Source: Ruminococcus sp. Phil15 (lineage in GTDB: Bacteria > Bacillota > Clostridia > Oscillospirales > Ruminococcaceae). Taken from it: DNA of 58,941 nt. The notes under the pieces were generated by a model, which was not told the DNA's origin, ran no database searches, and saw only the letters and a program-made list of their open reading frames with translations. The translations under genes and the position numbers were made by a program. Where the stretch lies: contig MSHC01000041.1 of assembly GCA_001940995.1 (NCBI GenBank), positions 1-58,941 on the forward strand, written 5' to 3'. Below, piece by piece: positions 1 through 8,049 of this stretch (its first letter is position 1; each line of letters starts with the position of its first letter).

Positions 1-21
1 TCCCAGCTGAGCTATGCTCCC
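1..21 (-). tRNA. 5' end of a tRNA, cut by the window edge
   Basis: Read on the minus strand the first 21 bases give GGGAGCATAGCTCAGCTGGG plus A, a tRNA acceptor strand followed by the start of a D arm. A consensus promoter lies just upstream. The anticodon is outside the window. The acceptor sequence resembles tRNA-Val or tRNA-Ala of Firmicutes, but identity cannot be decided here. Confidence 0.8.
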
Positions 22-44
22 ATTCGACATTTGCAACGTTATAT

Positions 45-73
45 ATTATACCCTCTTTTACTAAAAATGTCAA
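45..73 (-). promoter_or_regulatory. sigma-A promoter of the partial tRNA
   Basis: Minus strand: TTGACA at 73-68, a 17-base spacer, TATAAT at 50-45. This is a perfect consensus, about 24 bases before the tRNA 5' end. Confidence 0.85.
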
Positions 74-164
74 GCCGTTTTTGAAATAAATTTTATCTTC
101 GGCAATATGCCCAAAAGTTTCGCCAAAAATTCTCCGAGGTTGTTTTTTATCGCATTATGTCGAA

Positions 165-193
165 GCTGTGCAGAACTGCTGTGCAGAACTGCT
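165..193. repeat. 13-base tandem duplication
   Basis: GCTGTGCAGAACT occurs twice head to tail (165-177 and 178-190), followed by a third partial GCT. It lies between the tRNA promoter and the terminator of the next gene. No function is apparent. Confidence 0.7.
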
Positions 194-212
194 TTGGAGA
201 AGCCGCTTTTCC

Positions 213-246
213 ACAAAAAGTCCGCAGGGGCTACCTACGGACTTTA
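213..246 (-). terminator. terminator of the unknown membrane protein gene
   Basis: Minus strand: AAGTCCGTAGG and CCTGCGGACTT form a stem with a 5-base loop, followed by TTTG. It starts about 10 bases after the stop codon of the gene ending at 256. Confidence 0.75.
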
Positions 247-255
247 GTTCAATAT

Positions 256-1479
256 TTACTTATCGCTCACTGACTTGCGGAGCTTTTCGTGCTCGCTGTC
301 AATCATTCTCATAAGGTCGTCAAGCGACGCATTGCCGAGCGACGATGACGCACTGCTTGTCCTTGGCTTATATGCTTGCGGCTTTGACGCAGGTGCGGCG
401 GCGACAGCCACCGGCTCTGCTGCTTCCGGCTTAGCGGTTACCGTCGGCTCCGCTTCAGATGCCGCAGGCTTTTCCTGCTCTGATGTCTTTATGACCTGCT
501 CCAGCTCCGCTTTGATTTCTTCTCTTGCGGCAGCTTCAATTGCGGCTGTCTTTTCAAGTCTTGCTTTCTTTTCCCTAGCCTGCTTTTCGGCCGCCTGACG
601 GACTCTGAGTCTGCTTTCTTCACCGATGTTGACTACGCCTTCATCTATAACTTCAGATGTTACGTTGTTGACCTCAGGGCGCTCGATAACCTTGGTTCTT
701 TCCTCGACTGCTTGCTTTGGCTTATCCATAATTCTTGTATGGTCGTCTGCTTTTACGGGTTCTTCGCCGCCGTTAAGCAGTCGGTTGGGGAGCTCACCCT
801 TTTTATGTCTATGTATATTCTTGAGGCGTTTATCCTCCTCGGCAAACTCCCTAACGTTCTTTGAATGTGTTCTGCGCTGTTTTGTGCTATGCTCCTTTGC
901 CTGTTCCTCTCTTACACGCTGACGCTTTTTCTGAAGCTCACGCTTTTTCATTTCCTTAACAAAGCCGAGTATAAGCTCGATAATTGCGAGAATAAGCGCT
1001 GGGAATATAACGCAAACTACGACGCCGATTTTTGATGTTATAAACGTGATAAGCTTGCCTAACGTATGGTAGGAATACTTACACTCGCCTATTACGACGT
1101 CTGCCGAAACGGTCACCTTAGAGTTAGGTTCGTCGTCGAAGCACATATTATACATAAGGGTTTCGTTTGTCGCTTCTACGCCTGTAAGTCTGAAAATTGA
1201 AGTGCCGAAGCCCTCGACGTTTTCACAGAGCATTACGCATCCAACATGGCTTGAATCTACCGTACAGTTCTTAGTCACGACAAGCGAACCTTTTTCGACT
1301 GCGCTATCCATATCCTTTTCGTCCGAGATATAGAAACTGTATCCTAAAAGACTTGGGGTCGAATCCGCATTCTTGAATGATATTGTAAGTGCAAAGACCG
1401 TCAAAACTATAATCAGCTCAATAATAAGCATAACTATCAGGACTGTTTTTGCGGCGGACTTGTTATATTTTTCGCTCAT
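256..1479 (-). CDS. unknown membrane protein with charged, Ala-rich tail (407 aa)
   Basis: I do not recognise the family. Two hydrophobic segments are visible, about residues 11-33 and 148-172, with a probably extracytoplasmic domain of about 115 residues between them. After the second segment comes a strongly basic stretch (175-230), then a Glu/Ala/Lys-rich probable coiled coil (280-340) and a Pro/Ala-rich tract (340-375). The layout suggests a membrane-anchored scaffold with a long cytoplasmic tail. The ATG is preceded by GAAAGGAAA at good spacing. The gene is monocistronic, between a tRNA and its own terminator. Repeat-like Ala/Glu composition makes homology searches unreliable. Confidence 0.75.
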   Translation of the reverse strand: MSEKYNKSAAKTVLIVMLIIELIIVLTVFALTISFKNADSTPSLLGYSFYISDEKDMDSAVEKGSLVVTKNCTVDSSHVGCVMLCENVEGFGTSIFRLTGVEATNETLMYNMCFDDEPNSKVTVSADVVIGECKYSYHTLGKLITFITSKIGVVVCVIFPALILAIIELILGFVKEMKKRELQKKRQRVREEQAKEHSTKQRRTHSKNVREFAEEDKRLKNIHRHKKGELPNRLLNGGEEPVKADDHTRIMDKPKQAVEERTKVIERPEVNNVTSEVIDEGVVNIGEESRLRVRQAAEKQAREKKARLEKTAAIEAAAREEIKAELEQVIKTSEQEKPAASEAEPTVTAKPEAAEPVAVAAAPASKPQAYKPRTSSASSSLGNASLDDLMRMIDSEHEKLRKSVSDK

Positions 1480-1639
1480 AAATATTTTCCTTTCTCATTC
1501 TGTGATTTTCGTTTTGTTGTTCTATATATTTATTGTAATAATCGCTCAATATACATTATAACACAGCTTTATAAGAAATTCAAATACTTTTTGTCTGTTT
1601 TTGAAAATATCTGCAATAATTTTATTTTGCATCTAGCTC

Positions 1640-1668
1640 TTGACAATATCCGATATTTGAGGTATAAT
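1640..1668 (+). promoter_or_regulatory. sigma-A promoter of tRNA-Thr
   Basis: TTGACA (1640-1645), 17-base spacer, TATAAT (1663-1668), 16 bases before the tRNA start. Confidence 0.9.
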
Positions 1669-1684
1669 ATTTAAGTTGAAATTA

Positions 1685-1760
1685 GCTGGAATAGCTCAGT
1701 TGGTAGAGCAGCGCATTCGTAATGCGCAGGTCGCGTGTTCGAGTCACGTTTCCAGCTCCA
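1685..1760 (+). tRNA. tRNA-Thr (anticodon CGT)
   Basis: Complete cloverleaf: acceptor GCTGGAA pairs with TTCCAGC. The D arm AGCTCAGTTGGTAGAGC is standard. The anticodon stem GCGCA/TGCGC encloses the loop TTCGTAA, anticodon CGT. The T arm contains GTTCGAGTC, and CCA is encoded. Its 3' 31 bases recur in degenerate form at 5490-5520, which suggests this gene has served as an integration site. Confidence 0.95.
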
Positions 1761-1820
1761 AGGCAAAAGCCTCTCAGAGTAATATGCACAAGTCCGGTAA
1801 GAACGGACATAGAAAAAGCT

Positions 1821-1864
1821 GCCCTCCTATGGTAAAATGTAAATACCATAGGAGGGCATTTTTA
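1821..1864. terminator. strong bidirectional terminator
   Basis: GCCCTCCTATGGTA (1821-1834) is perfectly complementary to TACCATAGGAGGGC (1844-1857), followed by ATTTTTA on the plus strand; the other strand reads into AGCTTTTTC. It can end both the tRNA transcript and the convergent ABC operon. Confidence 0.85.
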
Positions 1865-1894
1865 TGCCAAGAGAATACAAACATATTGTTTTTT

Positions 1895-2539
1895 CTAATT
1901 CTCGGGAGCGGGCTGCTCCTTTTCTATCGGCAGACTGACTACCCTGCTTCCATAGTTTTTCAGCTCTTCGTCGTGCGTTACCATAATAACGGTTTTACGT
2001 TGCTGCTCATTGAGCGATTTTAGTATCTCCATAACCTCTAACGCATTCGCCTTATCCAAAGAGCCTGTCGGCTCGTCAGCTAAAATTATATCGCATTTTT
2101 TCACCATTAACCTTGCAAGCGCAACACGCTGCTGCTCTCCGCCTGAAAGCGTATACACCATTGCGTCCGCTTTATCCGGAATGCCCACTCTTTCAAGCGC
2201 CTTTTCTATTGTAATATCACTGCGGGTATCTTTTCTTACAAATTCAAGATTTTCCCTCACCGTTTTATTCTCGACAAGTGCGAAGTTCTGGAACAGAAAG
2301 CCCACTTTGCTACGGTAATACTCCACAAGACCTTTTTTCTTGGAAATATCCACCCCGTCAACCGTTATACTACCGCTGCTGGGCGGTTCGAGTCCGCCTA
2401 TTATATTCAGCATCGTAGTTTTACCACAGCCGCTTGCCCCGGAAAATACCACAAACTCTCCGTCGCCTATCTCAAAGCTAACATCCTTGAACAGCACATG
2501 ATCTCCGAACTGCTTTGACACATTATCAAGCTTTATCAT
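1895..2539 (-). CDS. ABC transporter ATP-binding protein, bacteriocin-export/MacB-like
   Basis: ATPase subunit of 214 residues that should power the permease encoded just upstream. Visible motifs are Walker A GASGCGKTT near residue 34, a Q-loop in FLFQNFAL, the ABC signature LSGGEQQR, Walker B DIILADEPTGSLD and the switch His in VTHDE. The compact form and LolD/MacB-type signature fit the group exporting bacteriocins such as lactococcin 972 or handling antimicrobial peptides; this subgroup is inferred. Its ATG overlaps the permease stop codon by one base (TAATG), so the two are translationally coupled. It is the last gene of a three-gene operon. Confidence 0.88.
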   Translation of the reverse strand: MIKLDNVSKQFGDHVLFKDVSFEIGDGEFVVFSGASGCGKTTMLNIIGGLEPPSSGSITVDGVDISKKKGLVEYYRSKVGFLFQNFALVENKTVRENLEFVRKDTRSDITIEKALERVGIPDKADAMVYTLSGGEQQRVALARLMVKKCDIILADEPTGSLDKANALEVMEILKSLNEQQRKTVIMVTHDEELKNYGSRVVSLPIEKEQPAPEN

Positions 2540-4602
2540 TACAAAGCGCCTCCTTTAAGTATCTTCTGTATGTTGGCTTTTTCAAGCTTCACCGCATTAT
2601 ACATGATTATTACAAACTCTGCAACAAGCAGTATCACACTGGTTATAACGGATACCTTAAGCGGCGAGATGGTTGTAATATCAAGCTTACTCATCGCAAA
2701 CACGCTTAACACGCAGCATATAAATGAGGTTGCCAGAGTCTCGGCTATTATCTCGCCGTATCTTGCCATCAGCGTATAGCCAAGAACCTTTTTTACGCAC
2801 AGCTCAATTTTATTCATATCGAATTGCAGCCTTACCACAAACGACAGGATGGTCACTTCGAGGATTATAAGAATTATGGAAAACACTCCGCAGTATATCA
2901 GTCCTATCCTTGCCTTGTATGCCTCATGGTCGTACTGCTCCTTACAGTTTGTAATGACAAATCTTGTATAATGATATTTATCCATCAGCTCTTCCTTGAG
3001 GGAATCGTCTATTTTGAGCATATAGAAATTATTACTTCCCATGCTCTCTAAATTCCAATCCATTTTATTCTCAGGAACAGTACATATTACAACGATTTCG
3101 TTTCTATATGTTCCAAAGTTACTACCGCTCGACGACCCATCCATTGCAAATACCGTATAGCTTTTCTTTGTCTTAACTATTTGAATATCTTCCCTGCTGT
3201 AACGAGGCGGCGCATCCCAACCGTATTTATTATTGATGTCGCTTTCGAGAATTTCGTTTATTTTCTTCTCGGTAACAAGCTCTTCGGGACCGATTATAAC
3301 ATAATCGGCAGTAATCTCCACATCCTTAAAATCACTGATGCTTTCTCTGAAGTAGTCAATGGCATTTGAATTTGCAAATATATAAAATCCATTTGCAAAC
3401 TCATCATTCTGAGAGCTGCCTGAATATCCGTCTCCCGATGAATATACGGGGAAAGCTACACGCTTTATGAGCAAAGGCTCGGTGCGGTCATAATAATCCC
3501 TTGCTATCAGATTGTTATGATCCAACCGCAATTCTTCCGGCGATACATCATGCAGACTCTGATGCTGCCATATGTTGCAGAAAGAATGCTCGCTGTGCTG
3601 TTCAAACAGTTCGGCAGACTGTATAAAGCCCAAAGAATCTTTCAGAGCGGCCACAAACAGCGTTACAACGCAAACAATGAGAACCGACAGGGCGGTTTTC
3701 AATACTCTGTTTGCATTGAGTACAGCCTTTATGCCGTCTCCGCCCTTGAGTACATCAACCGGCGAAGAAGACACCATAGGAATATAGCAAAGCAAAGAAA
3801 TCACGAATATACCAAGCGTAAAAATCACTATGTAACCCATGCAGTCCAACAGAGAATTTATGCGTGATATTACAAGCGACGCAATCGCCGTTACACAGCC
3901 GTATACCAAAACGTCCGCAAGCCAATATTTCCCTATCAACTTTACCCGGCTTTCTCCGTAAACATATTTTATAGTAAATTCCTTTTTCATCGTCTTTGCC
4001 GCCGTAGAGTTAAACAGCAATATCAGCACCAGAGCTGCCCCGAAGCAGCCAAGCTGTATATTCAGGTACATATTGCCTCCGGAGACAGCGGGAACTATAC
4101 TCACGTCTTGAAAAACCTCAAATTCGGACAACGCACCCTTTAACTTGTACGACGCCGCATTTATAGCCGGCTTATCGCCGCAAATTCGTATAGTAACCGA
4201 CAGCTGGAGCTTTTGCAAATCGTCTATGGAGCGTATGTCATAGCTTTCGCTGCCTACGAGCACGCTTTTGTATTCATATGTGCCTCCAAGCTCCTTTTCA
4301 AGATACTCTGCGGCATTTCCGACGCAGTACATATGCGACACGGTTTCAAAATCGCTGACGTATTCCTGACAGTTGACAATTATGCCTATGTTTTCGCCGT
4401 CGGCGGCTGATTTGACGGCTTGTTTAAATTTTCGAAGCTCATCCGGAGTATCTTCACTTGTAATGACGTACTCCAGGTAGCAGGAAATGCCCTCATACTG
4501 AGCGCCCGTATTCCAGTTTACAACCATCATCTGCAATTCGCCTGTAAGGAACAGACACATCACAATGAGCATAGTTGAAAGCATATATTTGGTCTTTTGC
4601 AT
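2539..4602 (-). CDS. ABC transporter permease, large FtsX/bacteriocin-immunity-like (687 aa)
   Basis: Membrane subunit of the exporter. One N-terminal membrane segment (about 7-23) is followed by an extracytoplasmic domain of about 155 residues. A group of four segments (about 180-330) comes next, then a second large external domain of about 230 residues, then three C-terminal segments (about 575-675). This FtsX-like layout and length match the roughly 680-residue 7-TM proteins annotated as bacteriocin-associated or immunity proteins in lactococcin 972-type loci. I infer that role; no bacteriocin precursor is seen in the islet. The start follows GGTGATACC. A strong inverted repeat separates it from the first gene of the operon. 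Confidence 0.8.
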   Translation of the reverse strand: MQKTKYMLSTMLIVMCLFLTGELQMMVVNWNTGAQYEGISCYLEYVITSEDTPDELRKFKQAVKSAADGENIGIIVNCQEYVSDFETVSHMYCVGNAAEYLEKELGGTYEYKSVLVGSESYDIRSIDDLQKLQLSVTIRICGDKPAINAASYKLKGALSEFEVFQDVSIVPAVSGGNMYLNIQLGCFGAALVLILLFNSTAAKTMKKEFTIKYVYGESRVKLIGKYWLADVLVYGCVTAIASLVISRINSLLDCMGYIVIFTLGIFVISLLCYIPMVSSSPVDVLKGGDGIKAVLNANRVLKTALSVLIVCVVTLFVAALKDSLGFIQSAELFEQHSEHSFCNIWQHQSLHDVSPEELRLDHNNLIARDYYDRTEPLLIKRVAFPVYSSGDGYSGSSQNDEFANGFYIFANSNAIDYFRESISDFKDVEITADYVIIGPEELVTEKKINEILESDINNKYGWDAPPRYSREDIQIVKTKKSYTVFAMDGSSSGSNFGTYRNEIVVICTVPENKMDWNLESMGSNNFYMLKIDDSLKEELMDKYHYTRFVITNCKEQYDHEAYKARIGLIYCGVFSIILIILEVTILSFVVRLQFDMNKIELCVKKVLGYTLMARYGEIIAETLATSFICCVLSVFAMSKLDITTISPLKVSVITSVILLVAEFVIIMYNAVKLEKANIQKILKGGAL

Positions 4603-4628
4603 GGTATCACCATCCCAATAATGTAATC

Positions 4629-4658
4629 GTTATGCCCGCAATTTCTTGCGGACATAAC
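4629..4658. repeat. inverted repeat between two operon genes
   Basis: GTTATGCCCGCAA and TTGCGGACATAAC form a 13-base stem with one mismatch and a 4-base loop. No T-tract follows on the minus strand, so it is more likely an mRNA-stabilising or processing hairpin than a terminator. Confidence 0.6.
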
Positions 4659-4670
4659 TATGCTGATTAA

Positions 4671-5246
4671 CTACCTGAACGCATCCTCTCCAAGCGCTCC
4701 GATTACCTCATCAAAAAGTATTTTCAGCTCGTCGTAATGCTCTTGGTACATTATCTTATCGCCCGATATATAATTCATGTCCTTGTCAACATAGATATAA
4801 TAGTGTTCAACCGGTCCCGACTCCGAAGGCGATCCGTTCGAATAGGTTACTACAACCTTTGAGTAATCGTCAACTCTGAAATAGTATTCACCGTCGCCGA
4901 ACAATTTTGGTCTATATGAAAAACAATACGCATAATCTCCGAGCCTTTCGGCTGTTTCTTTCTCGGTGTCGATAGCTATAACCACACCCGTTATCGACTG
5001 CATTTCACAGTAGAACCTCAAAAACTTAGGAAAGATGATGTCTATTCCCACATCATCCTTATCACTGTTGTATGTATAACTTTCTTCTCTCGCATCATTG
5101 CCTTCGCCGTGAGACCAAAGCTCATATTTATCGTTGCTTTTGAGGTTCTCCATGCCCTCCATAAGAGGCTTTACCTTTGTTTGATAATACCACAGCCATG
5201 TAACGGAAACGATAATAAATGCCGCTAACGCTAAAATTGAAAGCAC
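4671..5246 (-). CDS. membrane-anchored protein heading the ABC operon; 5' end apparently frameshifted
   Basis: Unknown protein of 191 residues in the open frame. It has one N-terminal membrane segment and an external domain rich in acidic and aromatic residues. The open frame begins at a GTG without a convincing ribosome site. A well-placed AAGGAG and ATG occur upstream (ATG at 5287-5285), but in another frame. If the run of six A at 5281-5276 were seven, translation would begin MLKKIKSKWLKRAIVLSIL and give an ideal basic signal-anchor. So the gene carries either a one-base deletion, a slippage site or a sequencing error. It is the first gene of the operon and may be an accessory or immunity factor; that is a guess from position. 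Confidence 0.6.
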   Translation of the reverse strand: MLSILALAAFIIVSVTWLWYYQTKVKPLMEGMENLKSNDKYELWSHGEGNDAREESYTYNSDKDDVGIDIIFPKFLRFYCEMQSITGVVIAIDTEKETAERLGDYAYCFSYRPKLFGDGEYYFRVDDYSKVVVTYSNGSPSESGPVEHYYIYVDKDMNYISGDKIMYQEHYDELKILFDEVIGALGEDAFR

Positions 5247-5358
5247 TATTGCTCTTTTCAGCCATTTTGACTTGATTTTTTAAGCATATCGGACAAGCTC
5301 CTTAGTTAAGATAATAACCTTCGTCAAAATTCTCTCAGCCAATTCTTCTACTACAATA

Positions 5359-5387
5359 ATTGTATCACGACGTATAGTATTTGTCAA
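5359..5387 (-). promoter_or_regulatory. sigma-A promoter of the ABC operon
   Basis: Minus strand: TTGACA at 5387-5382, 17-base spacer, TACAAT at 5364-5359. It lies about 70 bases before the AAGGAG/ATG of the first gene. Confidence 0.8.
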
Positions 5388-5489
5388 CAATTTCCGCTCT
5401 CAAAGCTGTGTCCATCGACACTCTGTAAATGATTCGTACATTCAAACAAAATCCAAGACAATATAACGTCGCTTTATAAACAGCACACA

Positions 5490-5520
5490 GTCGCATGTTC
5501 GAGTCACGTTTCCGACTCCA
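5490..5520 (+). other. degenerate copy of the tRNA-Thr 3' end (candidate att remnant)
   Basis: These 31 bases match 1730-1760, the T arm, acceptor strand and CCA of tRNA-Thr(CGT), with three differences by eye: one in the T stem and two transitions in the acceptor. The copy is in the same orientation, so 1730-1760 and 5490-5520 are direct repeats enclosing the ABC operon. This is the footprint expected of a tRNA-targeted integration. No integrase gene is visible. No 5' half of a tRNA is present upstream, so it is not a functional tRNA. Confidence 0.75.
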
Positions 5521-5596
5521 ATAAAGCACCACGGGCGATATTTTGAATAGTTCAAACACTAGAACAATTTCTTACAAATAAAAGGAAGACGATATT

Positions 5597-5743
5597 ATGA
5601 AAAAGTCGAAACATATTACCTCCTTTGCAATAAGCATCGTAGTTTTTCTCCTAGCATTTTTCTATCTTTGGAATAACATCGGCAGGGTTAGCCTCTCACT
5701 TTTAGAACACATATTTGAATATGCGACTTTGATTACTGTATAA
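5597..5743 (+). CDS. small single-span membrane peptide (48 aa)
   Basis: An ATG at 5597 follows AAAGGAAG at good spacing. The 48-residue product has a basic start (MKKSKH) and one membrane helix at about residues 9-25, then a less hydrophobic tail. It ends at 5743, immediately before the ABC ATPase reading frame at 5755. It could be a small membrane partner or the truncated start of a lost gene. Not recognised. Confidence 0.45.
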   Translation: MKKSKHITSFAISIVVFLLAFFYLWNNIGRVSLSLLEHIFEYATLITV

Positions 5744-5754
5744 TAGATATTAAT

Positions 5755-6378
5755 GTGTTAACCTTAACGATCCGTACTACAGAGATCCTGAAAAATATTA
5801 CTGTTCATTTTGAAAAGGGCAGCATACACGGACTTATCGGCAGAAACGGAAGCGGAAAGACAATGATGATGAAGTGTATATGCGGATTTGTACGGCCCAC
5901 ATCGGGAACAATACTTGTTGACGGAAAACAGGTCGGCAAGGATACAGACTTCCCGAAAAGCATCGGCATCATTATTGAAAACCCCGGATTTATACCATAT
6001 TATTCAGGATATAAAAATCTGAAATTGCTTGCTGACCTGAACAAGAAAATCAGCAAAGAGAAGATTAAAGATATCATGCGGCAGGTGGGTCTAGACCCTG
6101 AAATGAAACGCCATGTGAGAAAGTATTCTCTCGGTATGCGCCAACGTCTTGGACTTGCACAGGCGATTATGGAAAGCCCCGATTTGCTTATCCTCGACGA
6201 GCCGATGAACGGACTTGACAAGGACGGCGTAGCGGATATGAGAAAGCACCTCTTAAATCTCAAAGAGCAGGGGAAAACTATTCTTATCGCCTCACATTCC
6301 GCAGAGGATATTGAGGTCCTGTGCGATACGGTTTGCGAGATGGATAAGGGTACGCTAACCAAACTACGTGGATGGTAA
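5755..6378 (+). CDS. orphan ABC transporter ATPase (lantibiotic/bacitracin-type), probably decayed at its 5' end
   Basis: ATPase of 207 residues with Walker A GRNGSGKT, signature YSLGMRQRL, Walker B LLILDEPMNGLD and a switch His in ASHSAED. This is the pattern of peptide-antibiotic resistance exporters (BcrA-like). The open frame extends upstream to 5719. Its sequence looks like a family N terminus beginning at 5743, where an ATA stands in the place expected for ATG. The GTG at 5755 has no good ribosome site. No permease follows; instead a long inverted repeat begins 50 bases after the stop. I infer a degraded remnant, though expression from GTG or ATA cannot be excluded. Confidence 0.7.
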   Translation: MLTLTIRTTEILKNITVHFEKGSIHGLIGRNGSGKTMMMKCICGFVRPTSGTILVDGKQVGKDTDFPKSIGIIIENPGFIPYYSGYKNLKLLADLNKKISKEKIKDIMRQVGLDPEMKRHVRKYSLGMRQRLGLAQAIMESPDLLILDEPMNGLDKDGVADMRKHLLNLKEQGKTILIASHSAEDIEVLCDTVCEMDKGTLTKLRGW

Positions 6379-6430
6379 TATATGTATTTTCTGTTCATTT
6401 GTAAGCAAATCTGATAATATTTACATAAAG

Positions 6431-6465
6431 ACCGCCTTCCAAAGCGATACGCTTTGGAAGGCGGT
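6431..6465. terminator. 15-bp perfect inverted repeat after the orphan ATPase
   Basis: ACCGCCTTCCAAAGC (6431-6445) pairs perfectly with GCTTTGGAAGGCGGT (6451-6465) across GATAC. Only TT follows, so it may be a weak terminator or a boundary hairpin. Confidence 0.55.
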
Positions 6466-6513
6466 TTGCATAACCAAAAGAAGCTCTCACATAATAATCA
6501 CGAGGTGATTAAA

Positions 6514-6654
6514 TTGGAAAAAAAACGCCCGGAAAACATTATACGGCACAAAAAGGAAAAGCCTATTTCAGACGCATACCCTGTTATTGACAACGACCTT
6601 GCGAGAGATAATCTTGAAAACGACGAAACCTTTGCAGACCTTCAAGATTTATAA
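6514..6654 (+). CDS. small hypothetical protein upstream of the oxidoreductase (46 aa)
   Basis: A TTG at 6514 follows GAGGTGA at 6-base spacing. The 46-residue product is highly charged: a Lys/Arg-rich first half (EKKRPENIIRHKKEKP) and an acidic C-terminal half (DNDLARDNLENDETFADL). It has no membrane segment and no recognised domain. It ends 34 bases before the FAD oxidoreductase, suggesting a two-gene operon. Confidence 0.5.
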   Translation: MEKKRPENIIRHKKEKPISDAYPVIDNDLARDNLENDETFADLQDL

Positions 6655-6688
6655 GATATGAAACTATATTTGTAATAATGGTGATAAT

Positions 6689-7978
6689 ATGAAATCAATA
6701 TGGCAAATTGACACCATACTGCCTGAGTATAATGCTCTCAAGGGCGACATAAGCACGGACGTTCTGGTTATCGGCGGCGGAATTGCGGGTCTGCTCACTG
6801 CCTACCTGCTAAAGCAAAACGGAATTGATTGTATTGTTGCGGAAAAGCGCAGAATATGCAGCGGTACTACGGGACGCACTACCGCAAAAATCACTGCGCA
6901 ACACGGGTTATGCTACAACAAGCTTTTAAAAAGATTCGGACTTGAGGCAACTCGAAAATACCTGCTGGCAAATACAAATGCTCTGGACAGATACGCAGAG
7001 CTTTGCAAAGACATTGAATGCGGTTTTGAATACAAAGACAACTATGTTTATTCGGTCGATGACGCAGAATTGCTCTATAAGGAAATGGAAGCTTTTAACA
7101 ATCTGGGTTACGGTGCAAAGCTATGTGACAGTCTTGCATTGCCTTTCGATACAGCTGGGGCGGTTATGTTTCAAAATCAGGCTCAGTTTCACCCTCTTAA
7201 ATTCCTCTCGTCTATCGTCCGGAGCTTAACAATATACGAGGACACCTTTGTACGGGAGATATACAATGGCACAGCAATTACCGACAGGGGAAAAATCTCC
7301 GCTAAGGCAATCGTAGTTACTACGCACTTCCCTTTTATCAACAAGCACGGCAGCTATTTTTTGAAACTTTATCAGCACCGCTCTTATGTGATGGCGCTGA
7401 AAAACGCCTGTGATGTTGGGGGTATGTATGTTGATGAGTGCGACACGGGGATGTCATTCAGAAATTACAAGGACTTTCTTCTTCTGGGCGGCGGCGGTCA
7501 CAGAACAGGCAAGAAAGGCGGAGGCTGGGCAGAACTGCAAGATTTTGCAGACAGATACTATCCGGGTTCTGTCGAGGTATGCAGATGGGCGGCGCAGGAC
7601 TGTATGAGTCTTGACGAAATACCGTACATCGGGCAATACTCAGAAAAAACGGCACAGCTTTTTACTGCGACGGGCTTTAACAAATGGGGAATGACGGGGG
7701 CAATGGTTTCCGCCGTTATTCTTTCTGATCTGATAGCAGATAGAGATAACGATTACGCAGACGTATTTAATCCGTCAAGGAGTATTCTAACGCCTCAGCT
7801 GTTAATAAACAGCTTTGAATCGGCTGCAAATCTTTTATCATTCGGAAGAAAAAGGTGTCCGCACTTAGGCTGTGCATTGCATTGGAATTCGGCGGAACAT
7901 TCGTGGGACTGTGCCTGTCACGGGTCAAGACTATCGGAGGACGGCACGGTGCTTGATAACCCGGCAAACGGAAAATAA
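6689..7978 (+). CDS. FAD-dependent oxidoreductase with C-terminal Rieske [2Fe-2S] domain
   Basis: DadA-like flavoprotein of 429 residues. The FAD-binding Rossmann motif VLVIGGGIAGLLTAYLL is at about residues 26-42, followed by the DAO-family segment with SGTTGRTTAKI. The last 40 residues carry the Rieske cluster ligands CPH and CACH. Members oxidise an amine or other small substrate and pass electrons to the iron-sulfur cluster; the true substrate is unknown. The Rieske part ends soon after the second ligand pair, so the domain is minimal. The ATG follows GGTGAT at good spacing. A terminator follows the gene. Confidence 0.85.
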   Translation: MKSIWQIDTILPEYNALKGDISTDVLVIGGGIAGLLTAYLLKQNGIDCIVAEKRRICSGTTGRTTAKITAQHGLCYNKLLKRFGLEATRKYLLANTNALDRYAELCKDIECGFEYKDNYVYSVDDAELLYKEMEAFNNLGYGAKLCDSLALPFDTAGAVMFQNQAQFHPLKFLSSIVRSLTIYEDTFVREIYNGTAITDRGKISAKAIVVTTHFPFINKHGSYFLKLYQHRSYVMALKNACDVGGMYVDECDTGMSFRNYKDFLLLGGGGHRTGKKGGGWAELQDFADRYYPGSVEVCRWAAQDCMSLDEIPYIGQYSEKTAQLFTATGFNKWGMTGAMVSAVILSDLIADRDNDYADVFNPSRSILTPQLLINSFESAANLLSFGRKRCPHLGCALHWNSAEHSWDCACHGSRLSEDGTVLDNPANGK

Positions 7979-7990
7979 TCTATAACGAAA

Positions 7991-8033
7991 AACAAGTCCG
8001 ACGGATCAGTATATCCGCAGGGCTTGTTTTTGA
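7991..8033. terminator. bidirectional terminator
   Basis: AACAAG...CTTGTT with an inner CGGAT/ATCCG stem, followed by TTTT on both strands. It serves the oxidoreductase (plus) and the convergent GH3 gene (minus). Confidence 0.75.
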
Positions 8034-8049
8034 ACGGTCATAAATCGGA

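Noticed and set aside
6000..6398. Minus-strand open frame overlapping the orphan ABC ATPase
   Set aside because: Reverse reading of the ATPase core; no domain or ribosome site.
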